From Rubrivivax gelatinosus (lineage in GTDB: Bacteria; Pseudomonadota; Gammaproteobacteria; Burkholderiales; Burkholderiaceae_C), in the NCBI RefSeq assembly GCF_004340905.1, contig NZ_SLXD01000005.1, positions 62,001 to 126,000 of the forward strand: 64,000 nucleotides of DNA, written 5' to 3'. A program made the position numbers and the translations under genes. Shown here in pieces: positions 22,740 through 31,601 of this stretch (position 1 is the first letter of the stretch; the number at the start of each line of letters is the position of its first letter). The notes below the pieces were generated by a model that saw only the letters and a list, made by a program, of their open reading frames with translations, was not told the origin of the DNA and did no database searches.

Positions 22740-25487
22740 TCAGCCGAGCCGGGCGCGCAGCGCCTGCACGAGTTCCGACAGCGGGGGCCAGGGGGCGGCC
22801 GCGAGGGGCTCGCGTGGCTCGTAGTCGACCCGCACGACGCGCTCGGGCACCGCTTCGTGGCGCGCATGGCCCTGGGCGTCGAGCCGTCCTTCGACCGTGC
22901 CACCGCCTTCGAAGTGGATGACGTAGCGCTGGCCGGCGAACGCCTGGCCGTCGGCGTCGTGGTGCTCGATCTCGATCCAGTTGGGTTGCGCCTGCGTGCA
23001 CTGCTGCGGCAAGGCCGGCCGCGGCGCCTGCACCCGGCCCGGGCCGGGAAAACGGTGTGCGGCCGCGGCCAGCGTCAGCGTGCCGGGCGTCGTGATGTGG
23101 ACGTCGGCCCCGTCGAGCACGATGCTGGAGCCGCCGCCGCGCAGCACCAGCCGGCGCCGTGCCACCAGGCGCAGTTCGCCACCCTGCGCGTGTACGCGCA
23201 CCGCGCCTTGCGCCCGCAGGGCCAGCGTGCCGCCATGCGCACGCACCGCTGCGTCGCCGCGCGCGGCCACGAGGCTGGCGTCGCCGGAGCAGGCGAGCAG
23301 CTGCAGCGCGGCGCCTGCCACCAGCGCCGCGTCCTGCCCGGCGCTCTCGTGGCAGTCGGCGCCGACGACACCGGCCAGGTCGGCAGCGGCCGTGTGCACG
23401 ATCTCCGCGCCGCTGGACAGCGCCAGCGTGGCACCGGACGCCAGCGCGAGCCAGGCGTCGGCCGCCTGCGGCGCCGCCTGGCCGTCCGGCGGCGCCGCCC
23501 CCGGCCGCTGCAAGGCCTGCACACCCGCAGAGAACACATCGCCCGCGCCCAGCGCCGCCGGAAAGGGGCACGGTGCCGCCTGCAAGCTGCGCTGCAAGGC
23601 CAGAGCCGACGCCTGGGCCCGGTCGAGCCGGGCGCTGGCCTCGGCGGCGTCCATCTGGCAGCCTTCGCAGGAGCCGCCGCGGGCGTGCCGGGCGTGGGTG
23701 GACAGCAGCAGGCCGCCGGCGGCCCGCAGCGTCACGCGCCCGGCGGTTGCGGCTTCGAAGCCGGCGCCGCGCGCGGCCCCACGCGACGTGCTGCCGCTGC
23801 CCTGCGCCACCAGCCATCCGAGGCCCAGTTCGGCCGCCAGCGGCAGAGTGGCAAGGCGTGTGCGCAGCTGTCCGGTGGTGTCGTCGAGCACCCATTCGCC
23901 CGAGGCCCCGGCGCCCGGTGCCAGACAGGCGCTGAGCACGCCGGACAGCGCCGAAGCGGCGTACGGCGGCCGGTCGCGGCCGTTGAACAGCGCACCGAGC
24001 ACGACCGGGCGGTCGAGGTCGCCATCGAGATGGCCCACCAGCACTTCGGCCCCCACACGCGGCACGAACGCCGCGCCCCAGCCGCTGCCGGCGGCAGGCT
24101 GGACGACGCGCACCCAGGCGCCGCCACGTCGCCCGGCGGGCTGACGCAAGGGCCACGGCTGCTGCATCACGCCGTCCGCGGCCGTGTCGACATCGGCATC
24201 GGCCTGCCAGGCATGGCGAAGCTTGACGCGCAAGGCGCCGTCGGTCATCGGCCAGGCGTGTTCGACGCCGACGACGGTGGCCGTCTGCAGGCCAGGCGCC
24301 GTCGGCCGACGCGGCGCTGGCGGGGCCACGGGCAGCTCGGCCGGCACGGCGTCGAAACGGTTGCGATAGCGGCCGGCTTCGAGCTCGGCGTCGGCCAGCG
24401 TGCGCGCCAGGCCCGGGCCGAGTGCGTTGGCGGCCTCGTGCTGCACACGTAGCAGCAGCAGGCGGCGCGGGGGGCCGGGCAGGTCCTCCAGCGTGAACAC
24501 CGCGCCGGCTGCCAGGTGGCGCACGCTGCCGCCCCCCTGGACCAGATGGCGGCGCAGATCGAAGTGGCGCAGCCGGCGCTCGGCGCACGCGGCGGCGGCC
24601 TGACGGTCGGCAAAACGGTCGACGCCCTGGCCGTCGTAGTGCTCCAGCCGCGGCCCGGGCGCGGTCTCGGACTCGCGGCACGCGGCGTGGCCGCCGCGCA
24701 CGCCTGGGGCCCAGGAGCCGACGGTGACACGCGCCGGGGCACCGAACCGGTGCTCGGCGAACGCACTGACCGCGTCGCGCTGGCCCGGCAGCACCGCGGT
24801 CGGGTGTTCGGCGGCGAAACGCGCCGTCCCGAGGTCCACCCGCGTGGCGGCCTCGTCGGCGACGACCAGGCGGTGGCGCCAGCGTGCCGACTCCGCCTCG
24901 GCCGCGCCGAGGGCCTCGAAGTGCCAGCTCCAGCCTTCCTCGGCCATCAGCCGGGTGCAGAACTCCCAGTCGGTCTCGGCGTACTGCGTGCACGAGGCAC
25001 GGCGCGCCGGCTCGCCCGACAGGGCCAGGCGCCAGCAGGCGCCGGGCACGGCGCGAAAGACACGTTCCAGGATCTCGGCGGCCGTCCTGTCCTCGTGACG
25101 CACGCAGTCGTGGCGCCGCTGCAGCAGGGTGGTCCAGGGACGCAACTCCAGCCGCCAGCGCACACCCGGGCCGGCGCGGCCGACACGCGTGGTCTCGACC
25201 GCGAGCCCGAACCAGCGGCGCTCTTCGCCATCGGCCTGGCGCAGGTGCACACCGACCTCCAGGCCGAGCAGCAGGTCGATCTCGGCGTCGGCCGCGGCAA
25301 GCGCGTCCACCCGCAGCACGAAGCCGTCGCCCAGGGCCTCGTCGGCGACGAGCCGTTCGGCCAGCATCGCGGCGCAGCCGGCCGGCGTCTCCAGGCGCAG
25401 CAGGCGCCCGTGGAGCGACCAGCCGCAGACCGTGTCGTCGAAAGCGGCCGCAACGCTGCCGGTCACGGCGCCGGTGAAGCTGCTCAC
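22740..25487 (-). CDS. vgrG: T6SS spike protein VgrG with C-terminal extension
   Basis: TssI/VgrG of 915 residues, the trimeric puncturing spike on the Hcp tube. Gp27-like domains span about 1-390 (CTQYAETDWEFCTRLMAEEGWSWHFE). The gp5 OB fold spans about 395-505 (VVGVEHAWPMTDGALRVKLRHAW, RVGAEVLVGHLDGDLDRPVVLGALFN). DUF2345 follows (about 590-810). Residues about 830-915 form an extra strand-rich domain (ADGQAFAGQRYVIHFEGGG, GRLDAQGHARHEAV), like transthyretin/Ig-type cargo adaptors. It is last in the tssJ-tssK-tssL-vgrG operon and overlaps tssL by 4 bases. No effector gene follows. Confidence 0.93.
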   Translation of the reverse strand: MSSFTGAVTGSVAAAFDDTVCGWSLHGRLLRLETPAGCAAMLAERLVADEALGDGFVLRVDALAAADAEIDLLLGLEVGVHLRQADGEERRWFGLAVETTRVGRAGPGVRWRLELRPWTTLLQRRHDCVRHEDRTAAEILERVFRAVPGACWRLALSGEPARRASCTQYAETDWEFCTRLMAEEGWSWHFEALGAAEAESARWRHRLVVADEAATRVDLGTARFAAEHPTAVLPGQRDAVSAFAEHRFGAPARVTVGSWAPGVRGGHAACRESETAPGPRLEHYDGQGVDRFADRQAAAACAERRLRHFDLRRHLVQGGGSVRHLAAGAVFTLEDLPGPPRRLLLLRVQHEAANALGPGLARTLADAELEAGRYRNRFDAVPAELPVAPPAPRRPTAPGLQTATVVGVEHAWPMTDGALRVKLRHAWQADADVDTAADGVMQQPWPLRQPAGRRGGAWVRVVQPAAGSGWGAAFVPRVGAEVLVGHLDGDLDRPVVLGALFNGRDRPPYAASALSGVLSACLAPGAGASGEWVLDDTTGQLRTRLATLPLAAELGLGWLVAQGSGSTSRGAARGAGFEAATAGRVTLRAAGGLLLSTHARHARGGSCEGCQMDAAEASARLDRAQASALALQRSLQAAPCPFPAALGAGDVFSAGVQALQRPGAAPPDGQAAPQAADAWLALASGATLALSSGAEIVHTAAADLAGVVGADCHESAGQDAALVAGAALQLLACSGDASLVAARGDAAVRAHGGTLALRAQGAVRVHAQGGELRLVARRRLVLRGGGSSIVLDGADVHITTPGTLTLAAAAHRFPGPGRVQAPRPALPQQCTQAQPNWIEIEHHDADGQAFAGQRYVIHFEGGGTVEGRLDAQGHARHEAVPERVVRVDYEPREPLAAAPWPPLSELVQALRARLG

Positions 25488-26224
25488 GGCCAGGTGACCG
25501 TCAGCCGGGCGGGCTCGGGCAGCGGCTGCACGACGGCCGGAACCTGCGCCAGCTCATGCTCCGTCCGGTGCACGAGATGCAGGTGCAGCCCCGCCCACGC
25601 CAGCAGCACCAGCCCCGCCAGCACCGCCGCCACGGCCCAGCCCGGCACCTGGCGGCGCAGCCGGTGCACGACGTGGTCGGGCGCCTGCGCCCGCGGCGCG
25701 AAAGGCGCTCGGCCGCCGCGCCAGCGCAGGATCTCGTCGCCCAGCCGCTGCAGCAGCCAGGAGCGCGCCTCGGGCGGCTGGAACGCGTAGCGGCCCTGAT
25801 AGCCCAGCAGCAGACACATCCGGAACACCTCGAGCACGGCCAGGTGCCTCGGGCCCTGCTCGCGCAGGCGCTCCAGGTGCTCGAAGAAACGCTCTCCGGC
25901 CAGGGTCTCGTCGAAGAGTTCGTGCTGGAGCGGGCGCTGCAGCCAGGCCTCGCGCAAGGGCCCCGGCGTGCCCAGCGCCAGTTCGTCGGCCAGCGCGGCA
26001 AACGCGAAACAGGCCAGCCGGACGTCCTCGGCGTCGAGGCCGAGCCTGCGCGCCTGCGCCTGCACGCCGCCCAGCCAGTCGCACAACGCCCGCCGGAACG
26101 CCGTGCCATCGGCGGGGCCGCAGCCGCGGCGCACCAGCAGCAGCGCGTAGAAACCTTCGTGCAGCAGGTCGAGCAGGTCGCGGCCGGGCGGCGAGGCGAC
26201 TGCTTCGGCGGTGCCCGCGTCCAT
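25484..26224 (-). CDS. tssL: T6SS inner-membrane protein TssL (DotU/IcmH)
   Basis: A 246-residue DotU-family component of the T6SS membrane complex. The cytoplasmic domain has GFYALLLVRRGC, LACFAFAALADELAL, LFDETLAGERFFEHLERL and VLEVFRMCLLLGYQGRYAF, all family hallmarks. A single C-terminal TM follows (VPGWAVAAVLAGLVLLAWAGL). There is no fused OmpA-like peptidoglycan domain, so wall anchoring must come from another protein. TssL normally binds TssM, which is absent from this window. It lies 3 bases after tssK. Confidence 0.93.
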   Translation of the reverse strand: MDAGTAEAVASPPGRDLLDLLHEGFYALLLVRRGCGPADGTAFRRALCDWLGGVQAQARRLGLDAEDVRLACFAFAALADELALGTPGPLREAWLQRPLQHELFDETLAGERFFEHLERLREQGPRHLAVLEVFRMCLLLGYQGRYAFQPPEARSWLLQRLGDEILRWRGGRAPFAPRAQAPDHVVHRLRRQVPGWAVAAVLAGLVLLAWAGLHLHLVHRTEHELAQVPAVVQPLPEPARLTVTWP

Positions 26225-26227
26225 CGT

Positions 26228-27553
26228 TCAGCCGGCCAGCACGTGAAGCGCCAGCCGCAGCTGCGGCAGGCCCTCGGGCACGTGCACCGCGAGCGCGCGC
26301 GCGTCGAGCAGGCGCTGGTACCACGGCCCCAGCGGCTCGACGAGGAAACAGCAGGCCCCCGGTGGCAGCGGCAGACCCGGTGGCAGCTGCGCCGCGTGCA
26401 CCAGGCGCACGCCGGCCACCGCGGAATGCACGAGGCGCTCGAGGTCATCCGGCGCGCCGAGCTTCAGGCGCGCCGGCACGGCCTCGATCAGTGCCGACAG
26501 CGGCATCTCGGCCTGCGCCGACAGGTACAGCGCCGCGCCGGGGCCGGGTTCGGCGGCGTCCAGCCGCGCGAGCTGCCAGGACGGGCGCGTCGCGTCCAGG
26601 CGCAGCGTCGTGCAGCGCCTGGGCACGGCGGCGTCCAGCAACTCCCGCAGCAAGGCTTCGAGCGCCTGGAAGCCGGCCGCCGCGGCCACATGCCCATAAG
26701 CCGGCAGCTCGGCCAGCGAGCGCCCGGGCACGAAGGCGACCAGCGCGCCGGCCAGTTCGAGCATCACGCCGAACAGGCTGTCCGGCGTGGCGGACGGGCC
26801 CAGGTGCGACAGCCGGGCGTAGGCGGCGCAGCAGATCTGCAGCAGACGCGAGGCGGGGCCGTCGGCGGGGTGGCCGATGACGCCCTGGCCCTCGGCGCCC
26901 GGGCCGCTGCCCTGCAACGCCGCGACCTTGGCACGCAGCCGGTCGAGCAGACGGCGCTGCAGCGCCTGCAGCGCCGGCACCGCACACAGCACCAGCGCCG
27001 GCGGAACGAAGGTGGGGTCGAGCTCGAAACCGCCGGCGGCTCGGCGGCGCAGGCGCAGCAGCGGCAGGCCGGTGCCGGTGTCGCCGGCCGGCTGCAGGCG
27101 GGGCCGGCGACGCAGCACGACGAGCTCGGCCTCGGGTGCGCCGGTGAACCAGTCGGTGGCACTCAGCACGTGCGCCCCGTAGCGTGCGCCGACACGCCGG
27201 TCCTCGCCCGCGGCGTGGTTGGCGGCGTCGGCTCGGAACGGTTCGAGCACGACCTCCCAGACGGCCGGGGCGGCAGCGCCCGGTTCCAGCGCCACCGGCT
27301 CGGGCAGTTCGTCGTCGCGCGGAGCGCAGACGAACTCGCCGTCGGGCATCACGGCGCGCAGCGTGTGCACCCGCAGCAGGCCGGCAGCGAGCGCGTCCTC
27401 GTCGACCTCGAGCGCGGCCAGCCCCCAGGCGTGCGGCAGCAGCCAGTGCATCGCCTGCGCCAGCCGGGCCTCGTGGTAGGCGTCCTGGCGCTGGAAATGC
27501 TGCGGCCGCAGGAACAGGCCTTCGCCCCAGAGGATCTTGGCGGACGCGATCAT
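26228..27553 (-). CDS. tssK: T6SS baseplate protein TssK
   Basis: A 441-residue TssK, which links the baseplate to the TssJLM membrane complex. It starts MIASAKILWGEGLFLRPQHFQ, the invariant family opening, followed by RQDAYHEARL. The middle holds FELDPTFVPPALVL and LVAFVPGRSL-type segments and the C-terminal receptor-like domain ends PEGLPQLRLALHVLAG. ATG 27553 is set by the conserved opening. It follows tssJ by 16 bases. Confidence 0.95.
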   Translation of the reverse strand: MIASAKILWGEGLFLRPQHFQRQDAYHEARLAQAMHWLLPHAWGLAALEVDEDALAAGLLRVHTLRAVMPDGEFVCAPRDDELPEPVALEPGAAAPAVWEVVLEPFRADAANHAAGEDRRVGARYGAHVLSATDWFTGAPEAELVVLRRRPRLQPAGDTGTGLPLLRLRRRAAGGFELDPTFVPPALVLCAVPALQALQRRLLDRLRAKVAALQGSGPGAEGQGVIGHPADGPASRLLQICCAAYARLSHLGPSATPDSLFGVMLELAGALVAFVPGRSLAELPAYGHVAAAAGFQALEALLRELLDAAVPRRCTTLRLDATRPSWQLARLDAAEPGPGAALYLSAQAEMPLSALIEAVPARLKLGAPDDLERLVHSAVAGVRLVHAAQLPPGLPLPPGACCFLVEPLGPWYQRLLDARALAVHVPEGLPQLRLALHVLAG

Positions 27554-27569
27554 GGCAGCCCCGTGGCGG

Positions 27570-28130
27570 TCAGTCGGTGGAGGGGCAGCGCAAGTCGCCC
27601 AGGCGGTCGGCGCCGGCCGGGGCCTGCCAGGCGGTGCCGGAGGCGATGACGAGCGCGCAGCGGTGCAGCGACAGCCGGATCGGCTGCATCGCCGGCAGCG
27701 GAAACACCAGCTTCCAGCGCCCGGGCGCCGGGGCGCGGAACAAGGCCACGACACCCAGTGCCCGTGCACCCGCGGGGGCACGCTCGCGCAGCGTCACGCT
27801 GCGCCCGGGTGCGACGACGAGTTCACGCGCGCCGTCGCCGCCCGCCAGGCGTTCGTACGGGGCCCGCTGGAACGCCGCCGGATCGTCGAGCCAGCGCAGC
27901 TGCACGACCGCCGGCACCGCCACGCCGTCGGCCGCGGCGTTGAGCAGAGGGCTCGCGTGGAGTTCGAGCACCGTCTCCGCCGGCGGCGGGGGCGCCACCG
28001 GGGCCAGGCCCAACGCGGCCAGGGCCCGCGTCGTCCAAGGCGCGGGCGCCTCACCCGGGGCGGCGCAACCGCACAGCAGGCAGGACAGCAGGCAGGACGG
28101 CAGCGTGGACAGGAAGGCGTGGATGCGCAT
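27570..28130 (-). CDS. tssJ: T6SS outer-membrane lipoprotein TssJ
   Basis: A 186-residue lipoprotein. Signal peptide MRIHAFLSTLPSCLLSCLLCGC ends at C22. The mature domain shows ETVLELHASPLLNAAADGVAVPAVVQLRWLDD, VVAPGRSVTL and ALGVVALFR, the beta-sandwich pattern of TssJ/SciN. It anchors the T6SS membrane complex to the outer membrane and binds TssM. I chose ATG 28130 over one 36 bases upstream because it starts the signal peptide. It leads the leftward operon. Confidence 0.92.
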   Translation of the reverse strand: MRIHAFLSTLPSCLLSCLLCGCAAPGEAPAPWTTRALAALGLAPVAPPPPAETVLELHASPLLNAAADGVAVPAVVQLRWLDDPAAFQRAPYERLAGGDGARELVVAPGRSVTLRERAPAGARALGVVALFRAPAPGRWKLVFPLPAMQPIRLSLHRCALVIASGTAWQAPAGADRLGDLRCPSTD

Positions 28131-28279
28131 CGCGGGACCTCGTGGTGTGCCATTGCAGCGCGCCACGGCGCCGGTGCACGCCCCCCGCGTGGGCGGCCCG
28201 TGAGGGGGAGTCGGCGCGCCCCACGGCCTCCTAGAGTGCCCGGCATCGGTCTCGCACCGCCGCCCCGGAGGTCGCCCTC
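28131..28279. other. Divergent T6SS promoter region
   Basis: These 149 bases separate tssJ (leftward) from the TPR lipoprotein (rightward) and should hold both T6SS promoters. A GGAGG ribosome site precedes ATG 28280. A sequence resembling a sigma-54 site (about 28143-28158) has one base too few between its GG and GC elements, so I do not call it. Confidence 0.45.
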
Positions 28280-29005
28280 ATGTTCAGCACGCCCCCGCCC
28301 GCTTCGCCCGGCGCCCTTGCCGCCGGCCTGTTCGCCGTCGTGTCGCTGCTCGGCGCCTGTGCGTCGCCCCCGGCCCAACCGAGTGCGCCGCTGCCGCTGG
28401 CCGAGCAGCTGCGCCAGGCCGAGGTGGCACGCGCCGAAGGCGTGCCGGGCCAGGCGCGCAGCCTGTGGCTGCAGGCCGCCCGCGACCACCCGACGAGCAA
28501 GCAGCCCTGGCTGCAGCTGGCCGACGACCACGTGCGCGCCGGCGAGCACGGCGGCGCCATCGCCGCCGCCCAGGAGGCCGTGCAGCGCGACCCGCTGGAC
28601 CGCGAGGCCCAGAGCATCCTGGCGCTCAGTGGCCTGCGCATCGCCACCGTGGCGCTGGCCGGCCTGCGCGAGCACCCCGAGGGCCTGCCCGGCACGACCC
28701 GCGGCGAAGCGAGCGCGCTGACACGCCTGCTGAGAGAGTCGCTGGGCGAGCCGGCGCCGCCCGTGGCACCGGCCGCGCCGCCACCCAAGGCCCGCACCCG
28801 CGGCACGCGCCCCGCGGCCGCGCCACAGCCAGCCGCGGCTAAGCCCGCCGCACCAGCTCCGGCCGCACCCGCTCCGGCGCCAGCAGCACCGGCCGCACCG
28901 GCCGCAGCGGCACTTCGCAGCACCGTCGTGCTGCCTGCCGCCGTGCCCGGCCGGCCACCGGCGGCGGCCGTGCCAGCGCCCAACCCCTTCGACCGCCTGC
29001 GCTGA
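28280..29005 (+). CDS. T6SS-associated TPR lipoprotein
   Basis: A 241-residue lipoprotein (lipobox LGAC, C27). A helical-repeat region (LAEQLRQAEVARAEGVPGQARSLWLQAA, KQPWLQLADDHVRAGEHGGAIAAAQEAVQRDPLD) fits TPR units, and residues about 155-225 are an Ala/Pro-rich linker with long PAAP runs, ending PNPFDRLR. It opens the rightward operon 41 bases before tssB. Similar TPR lipoproteins are found in T6SS loci of some Proteobacteria (general memory). Its role could be periplasmic assembly or wall spanning; unproven. Confidence 0.75.
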   Translation: MFSTPPPASPGALAAGLFAVVSLLGACASPPAQPSAPLPLAEQLRQAEVARAEGVPGQARSLWLQAARDHPTSKQPWLQLADDHVRAGEHGGAIAAAQEAVQRDPLDREAQSILALSGLRIATVALAGLREHPEGLPGTTRGEASALTRLLRESLGEPAPPVAPAAPPPKARTRGTRPAAAPQPAAAKPAAPAPAAPAPAPAAPAAPAAAALRSTVVLPAAVPGRPPAAAVPAPNPFDRLR

Positions 29006-29045
29006 ACGCGCCCGCCCCGACACGCAGCTTCTGCGAGGAGTCCAC

Positions 29046-29576
29046 ATGCCCCGATACGACAGCATCCAGTCGCGGCTGGAAACGGTACGCCCACCGCGCG
29101 TGCGCCTGACCTACGACGTCCAGGTCGGCGACGCGATCGAACACAAGGAACTGCCCTTCGTCGTCGGCGTTCTCGGCGACTTCAGCGGCGCCGACGGCGG
29201 CACCGCGGCAGAGCGGCCCCGGCTGAAGGACCGCCGATTCGTCCCGGTGGACGTCGACAACTTCGACGAGGTGCTGCGCGGCATCGCGCCGTCGCTGCGC
29301 CTGCGCGTGGCCGACCGGCTGTCGGCCCAGGTCGGCGGCCCCGGCGGCGAACTCGGCGTGGAGCTGCGCTTCGAGCGCCTGGAAGACTTCCGCCCGGAGT
29401 CGGTCGTGCGCCAGGTCGAGCCGCTGCGCCGGCTGCTCGAAGCGCGCACGCGGCTGGCCGACCTGCGCAACAAGATGGCCGGCAACGAACGTCTCGAAGA
29501 GCTGCTGGTGCATGCACTGCGTGAACCGGCGACGCTGGTGGCGATCGGCCACGACGCCCCGGCGGCATCGGAGTGA
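29046..29576 (+). CDS. tssB: T6SS contractile sheath small subunit TssB
   Basis: A 176-residue TssB/VipA. Signature: RVRLTYDVQVGDAIEHKELPFVVGVLGDFSG, RRFVPVDVDNFDEVLRGIAPSLRL and the C-terminal interlocking helix LLEARTRLADLRNKMAGN. It pairs with TssC to form the contractile sheath. A GAGGAG ribosome site precedes the ATG. The stop overlaps the tssC GTG by 4 bases, giving the coupled expression expected of the 1:1 complex. Confidence 0.96.
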   Translation: MPRYDSIQSRLETVRPPRVRLTYDVQVGDAIEHKELPFVVGVLGDFSGADGGTAAERPRLKDRRFVPVDVDNFDEVLRGIAPSLRLRVADRLSAQVGGPGGELGVELRFERLEDFRPESVVRQVEPLRRLLEARTRLADLRNKMAGNERLEELLVHALREPATLVAIGHDAPAASE

Positions 29577-31054
29577 GCACCATGGAAGACGCCGTCCTGA
29601 CGCCGGTCACCGCCCCGCCCCGCGACCTGCTCGACCGCATCGTGCTCGACAGCCGCGTCGCACGCGGCGACGCCGAACACGGCCGCGCCCGCGACCTGAT
29701 CGTGCATCTCGCGCACGAGGTGCACGCCGGCACGGTGGCGGTGTCCGAGAACCTCGGCGTCGCGCTCGACGCACGCATCGCCGAACTCGACGAGCTGATC
29801 TCGGCCCAGCTCGACGAAGTGCTGCACCACCCCCGCTTCCAGCGCCTGGAGGCGGCCTGGACCGGCCTGCACTACCTCTGCCGACACGCCGCCGGCGGGC
29901 CGCAGCAGAAGATCGCGCTCTTCGACGCCACCCGGCACGAGCTGGTGCGCGACTTCTCCACCGCGATCGACTTCGACCAGTCGGCGCTGTTCCGCAAGGT
30001 CTACGAGGAGGCCTTCGGCAGCTTCGGCGGTGCGCCCTTCGGCGCGCTCGTGGGCGACTACGAGTTCGGCCGCGGCGCCGAGGATCTCTACCTCGTCGAG
30101 CAGATGTCGCACGTCGCCGCGGCGGCCCACGCACCGTTCCTGGCCGCCGCGGCGCCCGAGCTGCTGGGGCTCGAGGACTTCACCGCGATCGGCCGCCCAC
30201 GCGACCTGGCCAAGGTCTTCGACACCGCCGAGTACGCGCGCTGGAAGAGCCTGCGCGCCAGCGAAGACGCGCGCTACGTCGGCCTGGTGCTGCCCCGTTT
30301 CCTCGGCCGGCTGCCCTACGACGCACGCCACGGCCGTTCGGTCGAAGGTTTCAACTACGTCGAACGCGTGGACGGCAGTGAGCACGCTCGCTACCTCTGG
30401 GTCAACGCCGCGTTCGCGCTCGCGGCGCGTCTGAACGCGGCCTTCGCGTCCTACGGCTGGTGCGCGGCGATCCGCGGCGTCGAAGGCGGCGGCCTGGTCG
30501 AAGGGCTGCCCACGCATGCCTACCGCACCGACGACGGCGAACGCGCGCTGAAGTGCCCCACCGAGGTCGCGATCACCGACCGGCGCGAGAAGGAACTGGC
30601 CGACCTCGGCTTCATCCCGCTGGTGCACTGCCGCAACACCGACTACGCGGCCTTCTTCGCGGTGCAGTCGGTGCACCGGCCGCGGCGTTACGACAGCGAC
30701 GCCGCCAACGCCAACGCGGCGCTGGCGGCCCAGCTGCAATACGTCTTCAGCGTCTGCCGCATCGCCCACTACCTGAAGGCGATGATGCGCGAGAAGGTCG
30801 GCAGCTTCGCCTCGGCGGCCAACGTCGAGGAGTTCCTCAACCGCTGGATCCGCCAGTACGTCGTCGAGGACGACGGCGCGACCCAGGAGACCAAGGCCGC
30901 CTACCCGCTGCGCGAGGCGAGCGTGCAGGTCAGCGAGATGCCCGGCCGCGCCGGCGCCTACCGCGCGGTCGCCTTCGTGCGGCCGCACTTCCAGCTCGAC
31001 GAACTGACGGTCTCGCTGCGCCTGGTCGCCGACCTCGCGCCGCGTGCCGCCTGA
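29573..31054 (+). CDS. tssC: T6SS contractile sheath large subunit TssC
   Basis: A 493-residue TssC/VipB. Recognisable segments: FQRLEAAWTGLHYLCRH, AFGSFGGAPFGALVGDY, FIPLVHCRNTDYAAFFAVQS, LQYVFSVCRIAHYLKAMMR and the C-terminal VRPHFQLDELTVSLRLVA. The start is either GTG 29573 (4-base overlap with tssB) or ATG 29582; the latter has GGAG 8 bases upstream. Length and motifs are full, so the sheath should be functional. Confidence 0.96.
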   Translation: MSTMEDAVLTPVTAPPRDLLDRIVLDSRVARGDAEHGRARDLIVHLAHEVHAGTVAVSENLGVALDARIAELDELISAQLDEVLHHPRFQRLEAAWTGLHYLCRHAAGGPQQKIALFDATRHELVRDFSTAIDFDQSALFRKVYEEAFGSFGGAPFGALVGDYEFGRGAEDLYLVEQMSHVAAAAHAPFLAAAAPELLGLEDFTAIGRPRDLAKVFDTAEYARWKSLRASEDARYVGLVLPRFLGRLPYDARHGRSVEGFNYVERVDGSEHARYLWVNAAFALAARLNAAFASYGWCAAIRGVEGGGLVEGLPTHAYRTDDGERALKCPTEVAITDRREKELADLGFIPLVHCRNTDYAAFFAVQSVHRPRRYDSDAANANAALAAQLQYVFSVCRIAHYLKAMMREKVGSFASAANVEEFLNRWIRQYVVEDDGATQETKAAYPLREASVQVSEMPGRAGAYRAVAFVRPHFQLDELTVSLRLVADLAPRAA

Positions 31055-31075
31055 ACCCACCCACGGAGCACGTTC

Positions 31076-31594
31076 ATGAAGGACATCTACGTCAAGTTCG
31101 AAGGCGCCAGCGAACTGCAGGGCGACAGCAGCGACAGCCGGCACACGCAGGAGATCGAGGTCTCGGCCTTTCGCCACCGGGTGTTCCAGCCCAAGTCCTC
31201 GACGGCTTCGTCGGCCGGCGGGCACACGGCCGAACGCACCGAACACGGCGAGATGCTGTTCACCAAGCTGATCGACCGCGCCACGCCCAAGCTGCTGCGT
31301 GCGGCCTCGGCCGGCACCGTCTATCCGAAGGTGCAGGTCACCTTCTACCGCGCCTACGGCGGCAAGAACGCGACGGCGACCTCGCAGACGCGCATCGACT
31401 ACTTCCGCATCGCGCTCGAGGACGTGGTCGTGTCCTCGGTCGAGACCAGCGTCGACGGCTCGGAACTGCCCTGCGAGACCTTCGGCCTGCGCTACGGCAA
31501 GGTGGCCTGGGAGTACAAGCAGCACAAGCTCGACGGCTCGGCCACCAGCACCGGCGTCGCCGGCTGGGACCTGCGCCGCAACGTCGCCGTCTGA
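31076..31594 (+). CDS. hcp: T6SS tube protein Hcp (TssD)
   Basis: A 172-residue Hcp, which stacks as hexameric rings into the inner tube and carries effectors in its lumen. It reads MKDIYVKFEGASELQGDSSDSRH, followed by HGEMLFTKLIDRATPKLLRAA, VQVTFYRAYGG, YFRIALEDVVVSS and LRYGKVAWEYK. This is the longer beta-barrel class with no C-terminal effector domain. It sits between tssC and tssE, its common location. Confidence 0.96.
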   Translation: MKDIYVKFEGASELQGDSSDSRHTQEIEVSAFRHRVFQPKSSTASSAGGHTAERTEHGEMLFTKLIDRATPKLLRAASAGTVYPKVQVTFYRAYGGKNATATSQTRIDYFRIALEDVVVSSVETSVDGSELPCETFGLRYGKVAWEYKQHKLDGSATSTGVAGWDLRRNVAV

Positions 31595-31601
31595 GGCCGG
31601 C

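Noticed and set aside
28143..28158. Sigma-54 promoter in the T6SS divergent gap
   Set aside because: TGG and TGCA elements are present, but only 9 bases separate GG from GC where 10 are needed. On the other strand TGGCAC lacks a matching -12 element.
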